Source of the DNA: an uncultured Collinsella sp.
GTDB taxonomy: Bacteria > Actinomycetota > Coriobacteriia > Coriobacteriales > Coriobacteriaceae
DNA length: 10,468 nt
Direction of reading: 5' to 3'
Assembly: GCA_902495085.1 (NCBI GenBank)
Contig: CABUWA010000063.1
Coordinates: 1 to 10,468, forward strand
This document shows, piece by piece, positions 1 to 5,991 of this stretch. The notes under the pieces are model-generated. The model was not told the origin of the DNA. It saw only the letters and a list, made by a program, of their open reading frames with translations, and made no database searches. How positions within the stretch are numbered: position 1 is the stretch's first letter; each line of letters starts with the position of its first letter. The translations under genes were made by a program, and so were the position numbers.

Positions 1-23
1 AACTGTTCGAAGATAATAATAAC

Positions 24-37
24 CGAACATTCGTTCT
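24..37. promoter_or_regulatory. LexA (SOS) operator
   Basis: The sequence CGAACATTCGTTCT matches the Gram-positive and actinobacterial LexA box CGAAC-N4-GTTCG at nine of its ten specified bases. A second half-site, GTTCG, lies at 5-9 and may belong to another box cut by the window edge. In mycobacteria and bacilli lexA is divergent from a LysM division inhibitor, so lexA probably starts just left of position 1; it is not visible here. The box should control the LysM gene and possibly nrdR and dut behind it. Confidence 0.72.
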
Positions 38-42
38 CGCGC

Positions 43-72
43 TAGACATTTTTGTCCGCGCGGCTTGATAAA
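43..72 (+). promoter_or_regulatory. candidate promoter of the LysM gene
   Basis: TAGACA (43-48) is one base from the -35 consensus, and GATAAA (67-72), 18 bases further on, shares four bases with the -10 consensus. The pair sits just downstream of the LexA box and about 33 bases before the start codon, which suits LexA repression. The weak -10 makes this tentative. Confidence 0.3.
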
Positions 73-104
73 ACTGTTCTCAGCAAAACACGCGAGAGGA
101 GAAC

Positions 105-557
105 ATGATGAACGCAACGAATATGGTCCAGGGAAACCTTGCCCTTAAACTCGAGACGCCTGCAGAACCCACTTTTACGGTTGTTCAGGGTGGCCGCTCC
201 GGCTTTCAGCCTTTGACCGTAAAGTCTGCTCGCAATCAGCAGGCTGTAGTTGCGCCGGCCCGCGTTGCCCTGAAGGTTCCGACGATTGTCGCCGTTGCCG
301 TTGCGCTTACGCTCTTCGTTGTCCTCGCTACGTCGGTCTTTAGCGCTCGTCACGCCGCGTATGCCGAGTCCGTTTCCAACGTTACCTACGAGACTATTCG
401 CGTTCAGCCTGGTGATTCTCTTTGGTCGCTTGCCGAGGAATATCCTATCGAAGGCCTTTCCACGCAAGAGACTTCCGACATGATCCGTAACGTCAATCAT
501 CTGGAGCATGGTTCGCTCGCCGCCGGTGCGCATCTTAAGGTTCCTGCTCGTTCGTAA
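105..557 (+). CDS. membrane-anchored LysM protein, probable SOS division inhibitor
   Basis: This 150-residue protein has a soluble N-terminal region (1-57), one hydrophobic membrane segment (about 59-80, rich in Val, Ala and Leu) and a C-terminal LysM domain (about 95-147) with the typical start YETIRVQPGDSLWSLAEEY. LysM binds peptidoglycan glycan strands, so the C-terminus should lie outside the membrane. The architecture resembles Bacillus YneA and mycobacterial Rv2719c/ChiZ, SOS-induced proteins that delay septation and are encoded beside lexA. The LexA box at 24-37 and nrdR downstream repeat the mycobacterial order. Two ATG codons are in tandem (105 and 108). The AGAGGAG motif at 95-101 is three bases from the first and six from the second, so the protein may begin at 108. 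The division role is inferred from context, not from a catalytic motif. Confidence 0.82.
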   Translation: MMNATNMVQGNLALKLETPAEPTFTVVQGGRSGFQPLTVKSARNQQAVVAPARVALKVPTIVAVAVALTLFVVLATSVFSARHAAYAESVSNVTYETIRVQPGDSLWSLAEEYPIEGLSTQETSDMIRNVNHLEHGSLAAGAHLKVPARS

Positions 558-570
558 TCATTATCGCGCT

Positions 571-614
571 GCGCATGGTACCCTTGTTATCGTTTAAGAG
601 GAGGTACCATGCGC
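571..614 (+). promoter_or_regulatory. inverted repeat over the nrdR start codon
   Basis: GCGCATGGTACC (571-582) and GGTACCATGCGC (603-614) are a perfect 12-bp inverted repeat separated by 20 bases. In RNA the 3' arm would pair with the nrdR start codon (609-611) and the last two bases of its ribosome binding site GGAGG (600-604); the rest of that site would lie in the loop. The 5' arm begins 13 bases after the LysM stop codon. The repeat is directly visible; a role in translation control is inferred. Confidence 0.55.
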
Positions 615-1052
615 TGTCCCAAATGTGGCAAGGCTCATACCCGCGTCGTTGATTCCCGTATGCAGGAGTCAAATAACACCATTAAGCGCCGTCGCGAATG
701 TTGTTCGTGTAACTATCGCTTTACAACGTTTGAGCGATGCGAAGACCCAATCGAGGTCATTAAGTCAGACGGAACCAAGCAGCGGTTCGATCGCAATAAG
801 CTGCTCGTCGGCTTGATGCGCGCCACCATCAAGCGTGATATCGATACTAAGAAGCTCAATGAGATTATCGACGACATCGAGGTCGAGCTGCGCTCTCGCA
901 CGCTGACGGCCGTCACGTCCCATGAGTTGGGTGACATGGTGCTCAAGCGCTTGGCCAAGATCGACAAGGTGGCCTACATCCGCTTTGCCTCGGTCTACCG
1001 CGATTTCAAAGACGTCGATGAGTTTCTGCAAGAGCTCGACAAGCTAAGGTGA
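609..1052 (+). CDS. nrdR: transcriptional repressor NrdR
   Basis: NrdR is a nucleotide-sensing repressor of ribonucleotide reductase genes. The 147-residue length is usual for the family. An N-terminal zinc ribbon has cysteine pairs at 3/6 (CPKC) and 31/34 (CCSC), with the family stretches VVDSR (13-17) and RRRECCSCNYRFTTFE (27-42). An ATP-cone follows (about 47-137), with IKSDGTKQRFDRNKL near its start and VAYIRFASVYRDF near its end. The start codon has GGAGG four bases upstream and lies in a 12-bp inverted repeat. The gene follows the LysM gene by 51 bases and precedes dut by four bases, so the three are probably co-transcribed. No NrdR box or ribonucleotide reductase gene is visible in the window. 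The identification is secure. Confidence 0.97.
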   Translation: MRCPKCGKAHTRVVDSRMQESNNTIKRRRECCSCNYRFTTFERCEDPIEVIKSDGTKQRFDRNKLLVGLMRATIKRDIDTKKLNEIIDDIEVELRSRTLTAVTSHELGDMVLKRLAKIDKVAYIRFASVYRDFKDVDEFLQELDKLR

Positions 1053-1056
1053 TTCC

Positions 1057-1500
1057 ATGTCCAACATTACCGTCAACATAAAGCGTCTCGACCCCACCGT
1101 CGAGCTTCCCAAATACGCCCATCCCACCGATGCCGGCTTGGATTTGCGCTCCAACGAGGACTGCGTCCTGAAGCCCTTCGAACGTCGTCTGGTCTCTACT
1201 GGGCTGGCCATCGCCTTGCCCGATGGCTACGCCGGCTTCGTCCAGCCCCGCAGCGGCTTGGCCATCAAGCAGGGCCTGTCTATAGTTAACACGCCGGGCC
1301 TCATCGACGCCCACTACCGAGGAGAACTCAAGGTTATCCTCATCAACCTGGACCCCTCCAACAACATCCAAATCAACAAAGGCGACCGCATAGCCCAACT
1401 CGTCATCCAAGAAGTCCCCACGGTCAACCTCATAGAGGTAGACGAACTAGACAAAACCGACCGAGGCAACGGAGGCTTCGGCTCCAGCGGCGTCGCCTAG
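1057..1500 (+). CDS. dut: dUTP diphosphatase (dUTPase)
   Basis: The enzyme hydrolyses dUTP to dUMP and pyrophosphate, keeping uracil out of DNA and supplying dUMP for thymidylate synthesis. All five trimeric dUTPase motifs are present in order: AGLDLRS (26-32), PRSGLA (64-69), VNTPGLIDAHYRGE (77-90, with the catalytic Asp at 84), GDRIAQLVI (109-117) and the C-terminal P-loop-like RGNGGFGSSG (136-145). The length of 147 residues is normal. The start ATG lies four bases after the nrdR stop, and AAGGTG at 1046-1051, overlapping the end of nrdR, serves as ribosome binding site, which suggests translational coupling. The last third uses CAA and other A-ending codons more than the first part. A large palindromic element begins 16 bases after the TAG stop. 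Confidence 0.97.
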   Translation: MSNITVNIKRLDPTVELPKYAHPTDAGLDLRSNEDCVLKPFERRLVSTGLAIALPDGYAGFVQPRSGLAIKQGLSIVNTPGLIDAHYRGELKVILINLDPSNNIQINKGDRIAQLVIQEVPTVNLIEVDELDKTDRGNGGFGSSGVA

Positions 1501-1516
1501 GGGTACTCGTATCCCT

Positions 1517-1619
1517 CCCGCCCGGGGCTTACCTATATCATTCCATGCTCAAACATTCTCGCGTCGCTTCGCTCGCTGCGAAACTGCGCGTGGAACGATA
1601 TAGGTAAGCCCCGGGCGGG
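1517..1619 (+). repeat. palindromic element, copy A
   Basis: Arms 1517-1545 and 1591-1619 are inverted copies over 29 bp with one mismatch (A1540 against C1596), around a 45-base centre. The centre and the 12 inner bases of each arm recur in inverted orientation in copy B (1778-1881): core pieces TGCTCAAACATTCTCGC (1546-1562) and CGCTGCGAAACTGCGCG (1574-1590) are the same in both. Copy A has nine extra bases in the centre, within GTCGCTTCGC (1563-1572). The GC-rich outer arm is specific to this copy. No T-run follows, so this is not a standard terminator. TACTCG occurs on both sides (1504-1509 and 1624-1629). No transposase gene is nearby. It could be a REP- or MITE-like repeat or a 3' untranslated RNA structure. 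Confidence 0.75.
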
Positions 1620-1652
1620 CGGCTACTCGCTTGAAACAATATTTACTTTTCT

Positions 1653-1716
1653 AGTAAGTCGATGCGATAAAGGGACGCCTCCTTTGTCGCATCGACTTAC
1701 TGTATTTATATTTTCT
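1653..1716 (+). terminator. 21-bp hairpin, possible dut-side terminator
   Basis: Arms 1653-1673 and 1681-1701 pair over 21 bp with one G-U wobble (U1668 with G1686) around a seven-base loop, GACGCCT. A T-rich but interrupted stretch, GTATTTATATTTTCT (1702-1716), follows on the + strand, so termination of the nrdR-dut transcript is plausible. On the other strand the wobble becomes an A-C mismatch, and the flank is also AT-rich. Further right, CAGATTC (1729-1735) and GAATCTG (1746-1752) form a minor 7-bp hairpin. The hairpin is certain; its role as terminator is inferred. Confidence 0.5.
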
Positions 1717-1777
1717 GGTTCCCCTTTTCAGATTCTACTGGTGGGGAATCTGGTATAGCCGCTAGTACGTTAACGCA

Positions 1778-1881
1778 GCTTACCTGTGGGAGGCCCCTAT
1801 ATATCGTCCCACGCGCAGTTTCGCAGCGCAGCGAGAATGTTTGAGCATGGGATGATATATAGGGGTCTCCCACAGGTAAGC
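1778..1881 (-). repeat. palindromic element, copy B (inverted relative to copy A)
   Basis: Arms 1778-1811 and 1848-1881 are complementary over 34 bp with two G-T oppositions (1793/1866 and 1806/1853), around a 36-base centre. Read on the - strand the centre repeats the core of copy A: TGCTCAAACATTCTCGC, one base, then a stretch matching 17 of 18 bases of the end of the copy A core. The inner arm reads TATATCATCCCA here and TATATCATTCCA in copy A, and the other arm carries the compensating change (TGGGA against TGGAA). The outer arms differ from copy A yet stay complementary; both copies contain GCTTACC. The element ends 13 bases from the stop codon of the - strand glycosyltransferase gene. 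Confidence 0.75.
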
Positions 1882-1894
1882 GGACAGTCCAATG

Positions 1895-3196
1895 CTAGCG
1901 GATATGCGCGGGTTTTCCGCCCCAGTAGAAGCGGCAGAAGGCTCGTTTGCGCTTTTGGGGTTTGCCTACGAGCTCCATGGTTGCGATGGCTATATCTTCG
2001 GCTGCGTGGGGGCGGCGTAGTACTTCGCCGTTGATGAGTAGGGCTTTGAGTGATTCGGGATGATCGTGCAGATGGCGCAGGGTTACGATGAGTTCTCGTG
2101 CGGTGGTGACATGCATGCTGGCGCCCATTCCGGTGAGCATGGTGGTGTTGGCCTTTTCTTGACCATATGATTTGCCCAGCAGGATCATCGGCAGATGCGC
2201 GCATAGGCATTCGGTGACGGTGAGTCCGCCCGATTTGAGGATTGCCAGGTCGCAGCCGTGCATGAGGGCTGCCATATCGTCCACGTAGTCCAGAACCGTG
2301 ACGTTTTCGAGCTTCATGGCGTCGAAGAGCGTCTTGAGGCGGGTGGCGTATTCCTCATCCTTGCCCGGCAAAAAGACAAAGTGCATGTCCTCGAAGCTGC
2401 GCAGGAAGGGGAGTGTGCGGTCCATCTCCGCGCGAAAGCGAACGTACGGTTGAGGCAAACTGGCACCGGCCATCACCAACACAACGGTCTTGTCAGCGGG
2501 GAGATTGAACTTCTCGAGTTCTTCCTCGCGATTGTAGTCCGTATCAAACCCGGCGCGAATGGGGATGCCTGTAATGCGGATTTTGGTCTCGGGAACTTTA
2601 CGGGGGCGAAGTGTCTCGGCCATAAATTCGTTGGCTACGCAGAACAGATCGGTGTCCTTGTGGGGCCAAAAGCCTTCGACTTCATAGTCTGTTGGTACGC
2701 AGATGACGGGATAATCGATACCCGTGATGACGCGGGCACCCACAGCGACGTTGGCCGCCGTGATGTGTGTTGCGACCACGGCTATGGGCCTGCGGGTGCG
2801 GACATATTCGTTGAAGGCAGGGAACATAATACGTGACCATGCCGTGCCTCCGCCCCAGAGCAGATGTCCCGTAAACGTGTATCGCCAGGTTAGGTCATAT
2901 ATGGGACGCGTGGCGCCGGTAAACGAAGCTGCTGTTTTATTACCATCGAACCTAATACGTCCAAAATCGAGGATATCCAGGACTTCGATCTCAACATCCT
3001 CAGGGATTCCCTTGGTGCCGCTGATAAGGTCAAATGCTTGTGCAATCGCGTTGGCGGCGGCTTTGTGGCCCGATCCAACCGATGCGTGCACGATGGTTAC
3101 TAGGGGTTTTTGTGCAGGTGAAACGGTCATTTGCTCCGGTTGGGGAGTAGCTTGCATGGGCAGGGGAGCGCTATTGCTCGTCTGCATTTGATCCAT
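1895..3196 (-). CDS. GT28 / MGDG-synthase-type glycosyltransferase
   Basis: This 433-residue protein belongs to the family of plant MGDG synthase and Bacillus UgtP, which move a sugar from a UDP-sugar to diacylglycerol at the inner membrane face. The N-terminal lipid-acceptor domain starts with VTIVHASVGSGHKAAANAIA (about 33-52), the family's SxGxGH loop, and runs to about 220 through VPTDYEVEGFWPHKDTD (167-183) and VTGIPIR-like RITGIPIR (207-214). The C-terminal donor-binding half has VVLVMAGASLP (238-248) and KSGGLTVTECLCAHLPMIL (321-339), the typical sugar-nucleotide site. The first 30 residues are low in complexity (Gln, Pro, Met, Thr) and the tail is basic. The start at 3196 is chosen because GGGGAG lies six bases upstream; an in-frame extension to 3325 would run into trxB. 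The gene is divergent from trxB. The exact sugar and acceptor cannot be read from the sequence. Confidence 0.85.
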   Translation of the reverse strand: MDQMQTSNSAPLPMQATPQPEQMTVSPAQKPLVTIVHASVGSGHKAAANAIAQAFDLISGTKGIPEDVEIEVLDILDFGRIRFDGNKTAASFTGATRPIYDLTWRYTFTGHLLWGGGTAWSRIMFPAFNEYVRTRRPIAVVATHITAANVAVGARVITGIDYPVICVPTDYEVEGFWPHKDTDLFCVANEFMAETLRPRKVPETKIRITGIPIRAGFDTDYNREEELEKFNLPADKTVVLVMAGASLPQPYVRFRAEMDRTLPFLRSFEDMHFVFLPGKDEEYATRLKTLFDAMKLENVTVLDYVDDMAALMHGCDLAILKSGGLTVTECLCAHLPMILLGKSYGQEKANTTMLTGMGASMHVTTARELIVTLRHLHDHPESLKALLINGEVLRRPHAAEDIAIATMELVGKPQKRKRAFCRFYWGGKPAHIR

Positions 3197-3313
3197 CGAT
3201 AACTCCCCTTCAGCTTTGTTACGCGATTTATCATTGTAGTGCATGAGTGTCATGTTCACGTAAATTTGGGTATGAGCGCAAAGAACGCCAATCTTTCGAC
3301 AGGAGGTCTCTTC
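3197..3313. promoter_or_regulatory. divergent promoter region between glycosyltransferase gene and trxB
   Basis: These 117 bases must hold promoters for both genes. On the - strand TACAAT (3233-3238) is a good -10 candidate, 36 bases before the glycosyltransferase start, without a clear -35. On the + strand TTGTAG (3234-3239) and TAAATT (3257-3262) are a weak candidate pair for trxB. The trxB ribosome binding site AGGAGGT (3301-3307) is near consensus, six bases from the ATG. No convincing operator palindrome was seen. Confidence 0.35.
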
Positions 3314-4252
3314 ATGACTACCCATCAGCCGATCGATGTTGCTATTATCGGCGGCGGCCCTGCGGGCTATGCTGCAGCCATTTACGCGGCGCGCGCCAAC
3401 CTAACGACGACCGTGATTGAGCAGGGCATGTCGGGAGGACAGATCGCCACAACCAATGAGGTCGAGAACTATCCGGGCATTCCGCTACTGAGCGGCGCTG
3501 AACTCGGTGAGCGATTCCAACAACATGCAGAAGGCCTAGGGGCTCAGGTTGAATGGAGCATGGTGACGGGTGTCGATTACGATGCCGGCTCCAAATTGTT
3601 TACCGTTCATCACGATGTTGGTGATACGACGGCTAGGAGTGTTATCGCTTGCATGGGTGCCACGCCGCGTCCGGCAGGTTTCGCTGGCGAGGATACGTAT
3701 CGCGGTCGTGGCGTTTCGTATTGCGCGACGTGTGACGGCATGTTCTTCCGTGGCAAACAGGTCTTTGTAATCGGTGGTGGCAATTCGGCATGCGAGGAAG
3801 CTCTGTTCTTGTCAGAAATCGCCAGCAGCGTGACCATCGTTTTGCGCCGCGATCAGTTCCGTGCCCCCGATGGTGTGGTTCAAAAAGTTCTTGCAAAAGA
3901 TAATATTTCAGTTAGGTACCAAACTAGTATTGTGGAGCTCTCGGGCGAAGCCATGCCAACGACGATTACCTTTAAGGACAATGCATCCGGTGAGACTCAT
4001 ACCGATTCATTTGAGCCCGGCTCGTTTGGTATCTTTGTCTTTACCGGGACGCAACCCCATACCGAGCTTGTTGAGCATCTAGTCGATCTGGCGCCTGATG
4101 GCGGCATTCTGACTGATGAATCCATGGCGACCCGCACGCCAGGTCTATTTGCCGCTGGCGACATCCGTTCCAAGCTTTTACGTCAGGTTGTGACCGCCGT
4201 TTCTGATGGAGCCATAGCGGCAACCAGTGCATATGCATTTCTCCGCGGATAA
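3314..4252 (+). CDS. trxB: thioredoxin-disulfide reductase
   Basis: This FAD enzyme passes electrons from NADPH to thioredoxin. The 312-residue length is standard for the low-molecular-weight type. In order: FAD-binding GGGPAGYAAAIYAAR (13-27), SGGQIATTNEVENYPG (40-55), redox-active CATC (137-140), NADPH-binding GGGNSACEEALFL (154-166), the arginines of LRRDQFRA (177-184) that favour the NADPH phosphate, and the second FAD contact FAAGDIRSKLLRQ (279-291). The ATG at 3314 follows AGGAGGT by six bases; an in-frame extension of 25 residues to 3239 has no family similarity. A terminator begins 41 bases after the stop, so the gene is probably monocistronic. Some proteins of this fold reduce ferredoxin or flavodoxin, but CATC and the NADPH site support TrxB. 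Confidence 0.95.
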   Translation: MTTHQPIDVAIIGGGPAGYAAAIYAARANLTTTVIEQGMSGGQIATTNEVENYPGIPLLSGAELGERFQQHAEGLGAQVEWSMVTGVDYDAGSKLFTVHHDVGDTTARSVIACMGATPRPAGFAGEDTYRGRGVSYCATCDGMFFRGKQVFVIGGGNSACEEALFLSEIASSVTIVLRRDQFRAPDGVVQKVLAKDNISVRYQTSIVELSGEAMPTTITFKDNASGETHTDSFEPGSFGIFVFTGTQPHTELVEHLVDLAPDGGILTDESMATRTPGLFAAGDIRSKLLRQVVTAVSDGAIAATSAYAFLRG

Positions 4253-4293
4253 GTACGATAATATATCTTATGTAAGGTTGCTATCTTTAAAAC

Positions 4294-4340
4294 AAAGTGG
4301 TTGGACGGTGCATCAATGTGCTGTCCAACCACTTTTACTT
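4294..4340 (+). terminator. Rho-independent terminator of trxB
   Basis: Arms 4294-4306 (AAAGTGGTTGGAC) and 4323-4335 are perfectly complementary over 13 bp around a 16-base loop. The + strand continues TTTTACTTT (4333-4341), partly inside the stem. It lies 41 bases after the trxB stop and isolates trxB from the DUF1836 gene. Confidence 0.85.
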
Positions 4341-4343
4341 TCC

Positions 4344-4383
4344 TGCTATATAGTATGCAAAACTAGATAACCTAGAATACAAT
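4344..4383 (+). promoter_or_regulatory. promoter and palindromic operator of the DUF1836 gene
   Basis: An imperfect palindrome has arms GCTATATAGT (4345-4354) and ACTAGATAAC (4362-4371), eight of ten positions paired, around the spacer ATGCAAA. Positions 4344-4372 match 25 of 29 bases of the palindrome upstream of degV (6021-6049, - strand), including CAAAACTAGATARCC. In both cases the better-matching strand is the one that reads toward the gene. TACAAT (4378-4383) is a good -10 hexamer five bases downstream. No strong -35 is visible, which would fit a promoter whose -35 region is covered by a regulator. Direct control by the DUF1836 protein is inferred. Confidence 0.6.
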
Positions 4384-4407
4384 ATAGCTAATGAACGGAG
4401 GATCCTT

Positions 4408-5019
4408 ATGAACCACGCCAAACGCGTTATCCCGATGTCCGATTCGTCGGTCAGCATTAAGCCTGAGGATATTCAGCCCACTGTGCTGCCCGATGCATTT
4501 ATTCAGTCCGATATCGTGCGCAAACTCAATACGTTGAGTCTGCCGCGCTATGACCAGTTGCCCAATGTGACGCTCTACCGCGACCAGGTCATTGAGTATG
4601 TTGCGCTGTGGATGGAGCCGCTGTCTATTTGCGTTGAGCAGCCTATCATTACGCCATCGATGATCAATAACTACGTGAAGGTCGGTCTGGTGCCTGCTCC
4701 GGTCAAAAAGCAATATGGCCGCGAGCAGATTGCCCGCCTGATCGCTATCTGCATCTTTAAGCAGGTGCTACCTATTGCTGCGGTGCAGGCACTCTTTAAT
4801 ATTCAGCGTTTAAGCTACGATGCCCCGACGGCCTTTGATTATGTGGTCGATCAGCTCGAGGCATCGATTCGTTCGGCGTTTTCTGTCGAGCAGACGCCGG
4901 TTCCCGATACGGCGCATCAGGTAACGCGTGAGTCGCTGCTTGTGCGCAGTGCCGTATCGTCCTTTGTTTCGAAGGCGTACCTGATGAGCTATCTCAAGTT
5001 CAACGGGTTTAATAGCTAG
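4408..5019 (+). CDS. DUF1836 domain protein, MerR-like DNA-binding regulator
   Basis: This 203-residue protein carries the DUF1836 domain at about 45-155. Characteristic stretches are LPRYDQLPNVTLYRDQVIEY (45-64), TPSMINNYVKVGLVPAPVKK (82-101) and QYGREQIARLIAICIFKQVL (102-121). The middle stretch looks like a helix-turn-helix recognition region and the order resembles MerR N-termini. The first 40 residues and the last 45 are less conserved. I recall Bacillus YkrK, a repressor of htpX, as a family member, which should be checked. GGAGG (4397-4401) is six bases before the ATG; a second in-frame ATG at 4435 is possible but lacks such a site. The gene faces degV across a shared terminator, and its promoter carries the same palindrome as the degV promoter. 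No ligand or target is known from the sequence alone. Confidence 0.85.
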   Translation: MNHAKRVIPMSDSSVSIKPEDIQPTVLPDAFIQSDIVRKLNTLSLPRYDQLPNVTLYRDQVIEYVALWMEPLSICVEQPIITPSMINNYVKVGLVPAPVKKQYGREQIARLIAICIFKQVLPIAAVQALFNIQRLSYDAPTAFDYVVDQLEASIRSAFSVEQTPVPDTAHQVTRESLLVRSAVSSFVSKAYLMSYLKFNGFNS

Positions 5020-5031
5020 CCGACGTATAAA

Positions 5032-5082
5032 ACGGGCGGGACAAAGAGTCATCTGTCGCTTTGTCCCGCCCGTATTTTTTTT
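5032..5082. terminator. bidirectional terminator between DUF1836 gene and degV
   Basis: ACGGGCGGGACAAAG (5032-5046) and its complement (5059-5073) form a perfect 15-bp stem with a 12-base loop. On the + strand eight T follow (5075-5082); on the - strand the stem is followed by TTTATACG. It can stop both converging transcripts. Confidence 0.93.
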
Positions 5083-5095
5083 GCTTGGTTTGACT

Positions 5096-5962
5096 TTATT
5101 GGCCCGAAGCTACGCCCATGCCGTAGCCGATGATCAGGCCGTGCATCTCGGCGTAATAGGAATCCAGGCCGTTGCAGGGCATGATGATGGTCTTGGAGCC
5201 GGGCCAATGCTCGACTATGCGGTCAGTAAGCGCCTGGGCTCCAGCTTCGTTCTCAACGTGATCGATGATGACCTCACCGCCTGTAAAGCCCTCGGCTTCC
5301 ATAGTGTCGATGATCTTGTTGAGCATTTTCTTTTCGCCACGCGTGTGCCCCACGAGTTCGATTTTACCGGCCTCACTCGCCGTGCCCAAAATGCGGATAT
5401 TGAGCTTGTTGGCAATGACGCCGGCTGCCTTAGGGATACGTCCGGCTTTGGCGAGGTTTTCGTAATTGCACAAGCTGAAGAGGATTTTGCTGTTCTGCTC
5501 AAGGCTATCGAAGTATGCGCAAGCGTCCTCGAATGCGACATCCGGATTGCTTGCAAGATAGCGGTCAAACAGCAAGAAAATGAGGTCCATTTTGCCGCCA
5601 GCTGCGCGTGAATTGACTAGATGAATCTGTCGGTCGGGCTCCTCGGCAAGAACCATATCGCGAGCCGTGGCTGCCGCGTTGTAGCTGCCCGACACGCCCT
5701 CAGAGATCGGCATGCAGATGGTCTTGTCTGCCAATTTGAAGAGCTCGGCCCACTCCCCTACGCTGGGACAAGCGCTCGAAGAAGCGTTCGTCTCCGCCTG
5801 AACAGCGCAGTTGAGCTCATGCACATCGAGCGAAAGGTCATCGACGAATTCACGCTCCCCCACTCGAATTTTGAGGGGCGCAAATGCAAAGGTGGTATGG
5901 GGCGCGGTCGGTTGCCAATCGCGGAGGTTACAGCTTGAATCGGAGATAAGTGCCCAGCTCAT
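5096..5962 (-). CDS. DegV family protein (FakB-like fatty-acid binding fold)
   Basis: The 288-residue length fits the DegV family, whose FakB members bind a fatty acid and present it to the FakA kinase for incorporation into phospholipid. Visible family features are DSSCNL (8-13), SSACPS (62-67) where TSQPS is typical, ISEGVSGSYNAA (86-97), VNSRAAGGKMD (116-126) and the AKAGRIPK segment (171-178) with a conserved Arg at 175. Ser91 corresponds to the ligand-contacting serine of VSGSY. The usual C-terminal HxGPG is not recognisable; IIGYGMGV (277-284) stands in its place, so lipid binding is less certain. AAAGGA lies six bases before the ATG. The gene has its own TATAAT promoter and a 16-bp palindrome upstream, and ends at the bidirectional terminator. 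No fakA is in the window. Confidence 0.85.
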   Translation of the reverse strand: MSWALISDSSCNLRDWQPTAPHTTFAFAPLKIRVGEREFVDDLSLDVHELNCAVQAETNASSSACPSVGEWAELFKLADKTICMPISEGVSGSYNAAATARDMVLAEEPDRQIHLVNSRAAGGKMDLIFLLFDRYLASNPDVAFEDACAYFDSLEQNSKILFSLCNYENLAKAGRIPKAAGVIANKLNIRILGTASEAGKIELVGHTRGEKKMLNKIIDTMEAEGFTGGEVIIDHVENEAGAQALTDRIVEHWPGSKTIIMPCNGLDSYYAEMHGLIIGYGMGVASGQ

Positions 5963-5991
5963 AGAGGGTCCTTTCTAATTGTTCCCATTCA

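Noticed and set aside
1517..1619. Copy A as an ordinary Rho-independent terminator
   Set aside because: There is no T-run on either side, the centre is 45 bases long, and its core is repeated in copy B.
2258..2836. Open frame of 192 codons on the + strand opposite the glycosyltransferase gene
   Set aside because: The - strand frame carries the family motifs of a GT28 enzyme; the + strand frame has none.
3239..3313. N-terminal extension of trxB to an ATG at 3239
   Set aside because: The 25 extra residues precede a normal TrxB N-terminus, and AGGAGGT lies six bases before the ATG at 3314.
3197..3325. N-terminal extension of the glycosyltransferase to an ATG at 3325
   Set aside because: It would overlap the trxB ribosome binding site and start, has no family similarity, and a strong GGGGAG site marks the ATG at 3196.
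4391..4411. Six-codon leader frame whose TGA overlaps the DUF1836 start codon
   Set aside because: It has no ribosome binding site and begins about where transcription would start, so the overlap is probably chance.
5081..5611. Open frame of 176 codons on the + strand opposite degV
   Set aside because: It begins in the T-run of the bidirectional terminator and is antisense to a recognisable DegV protein.
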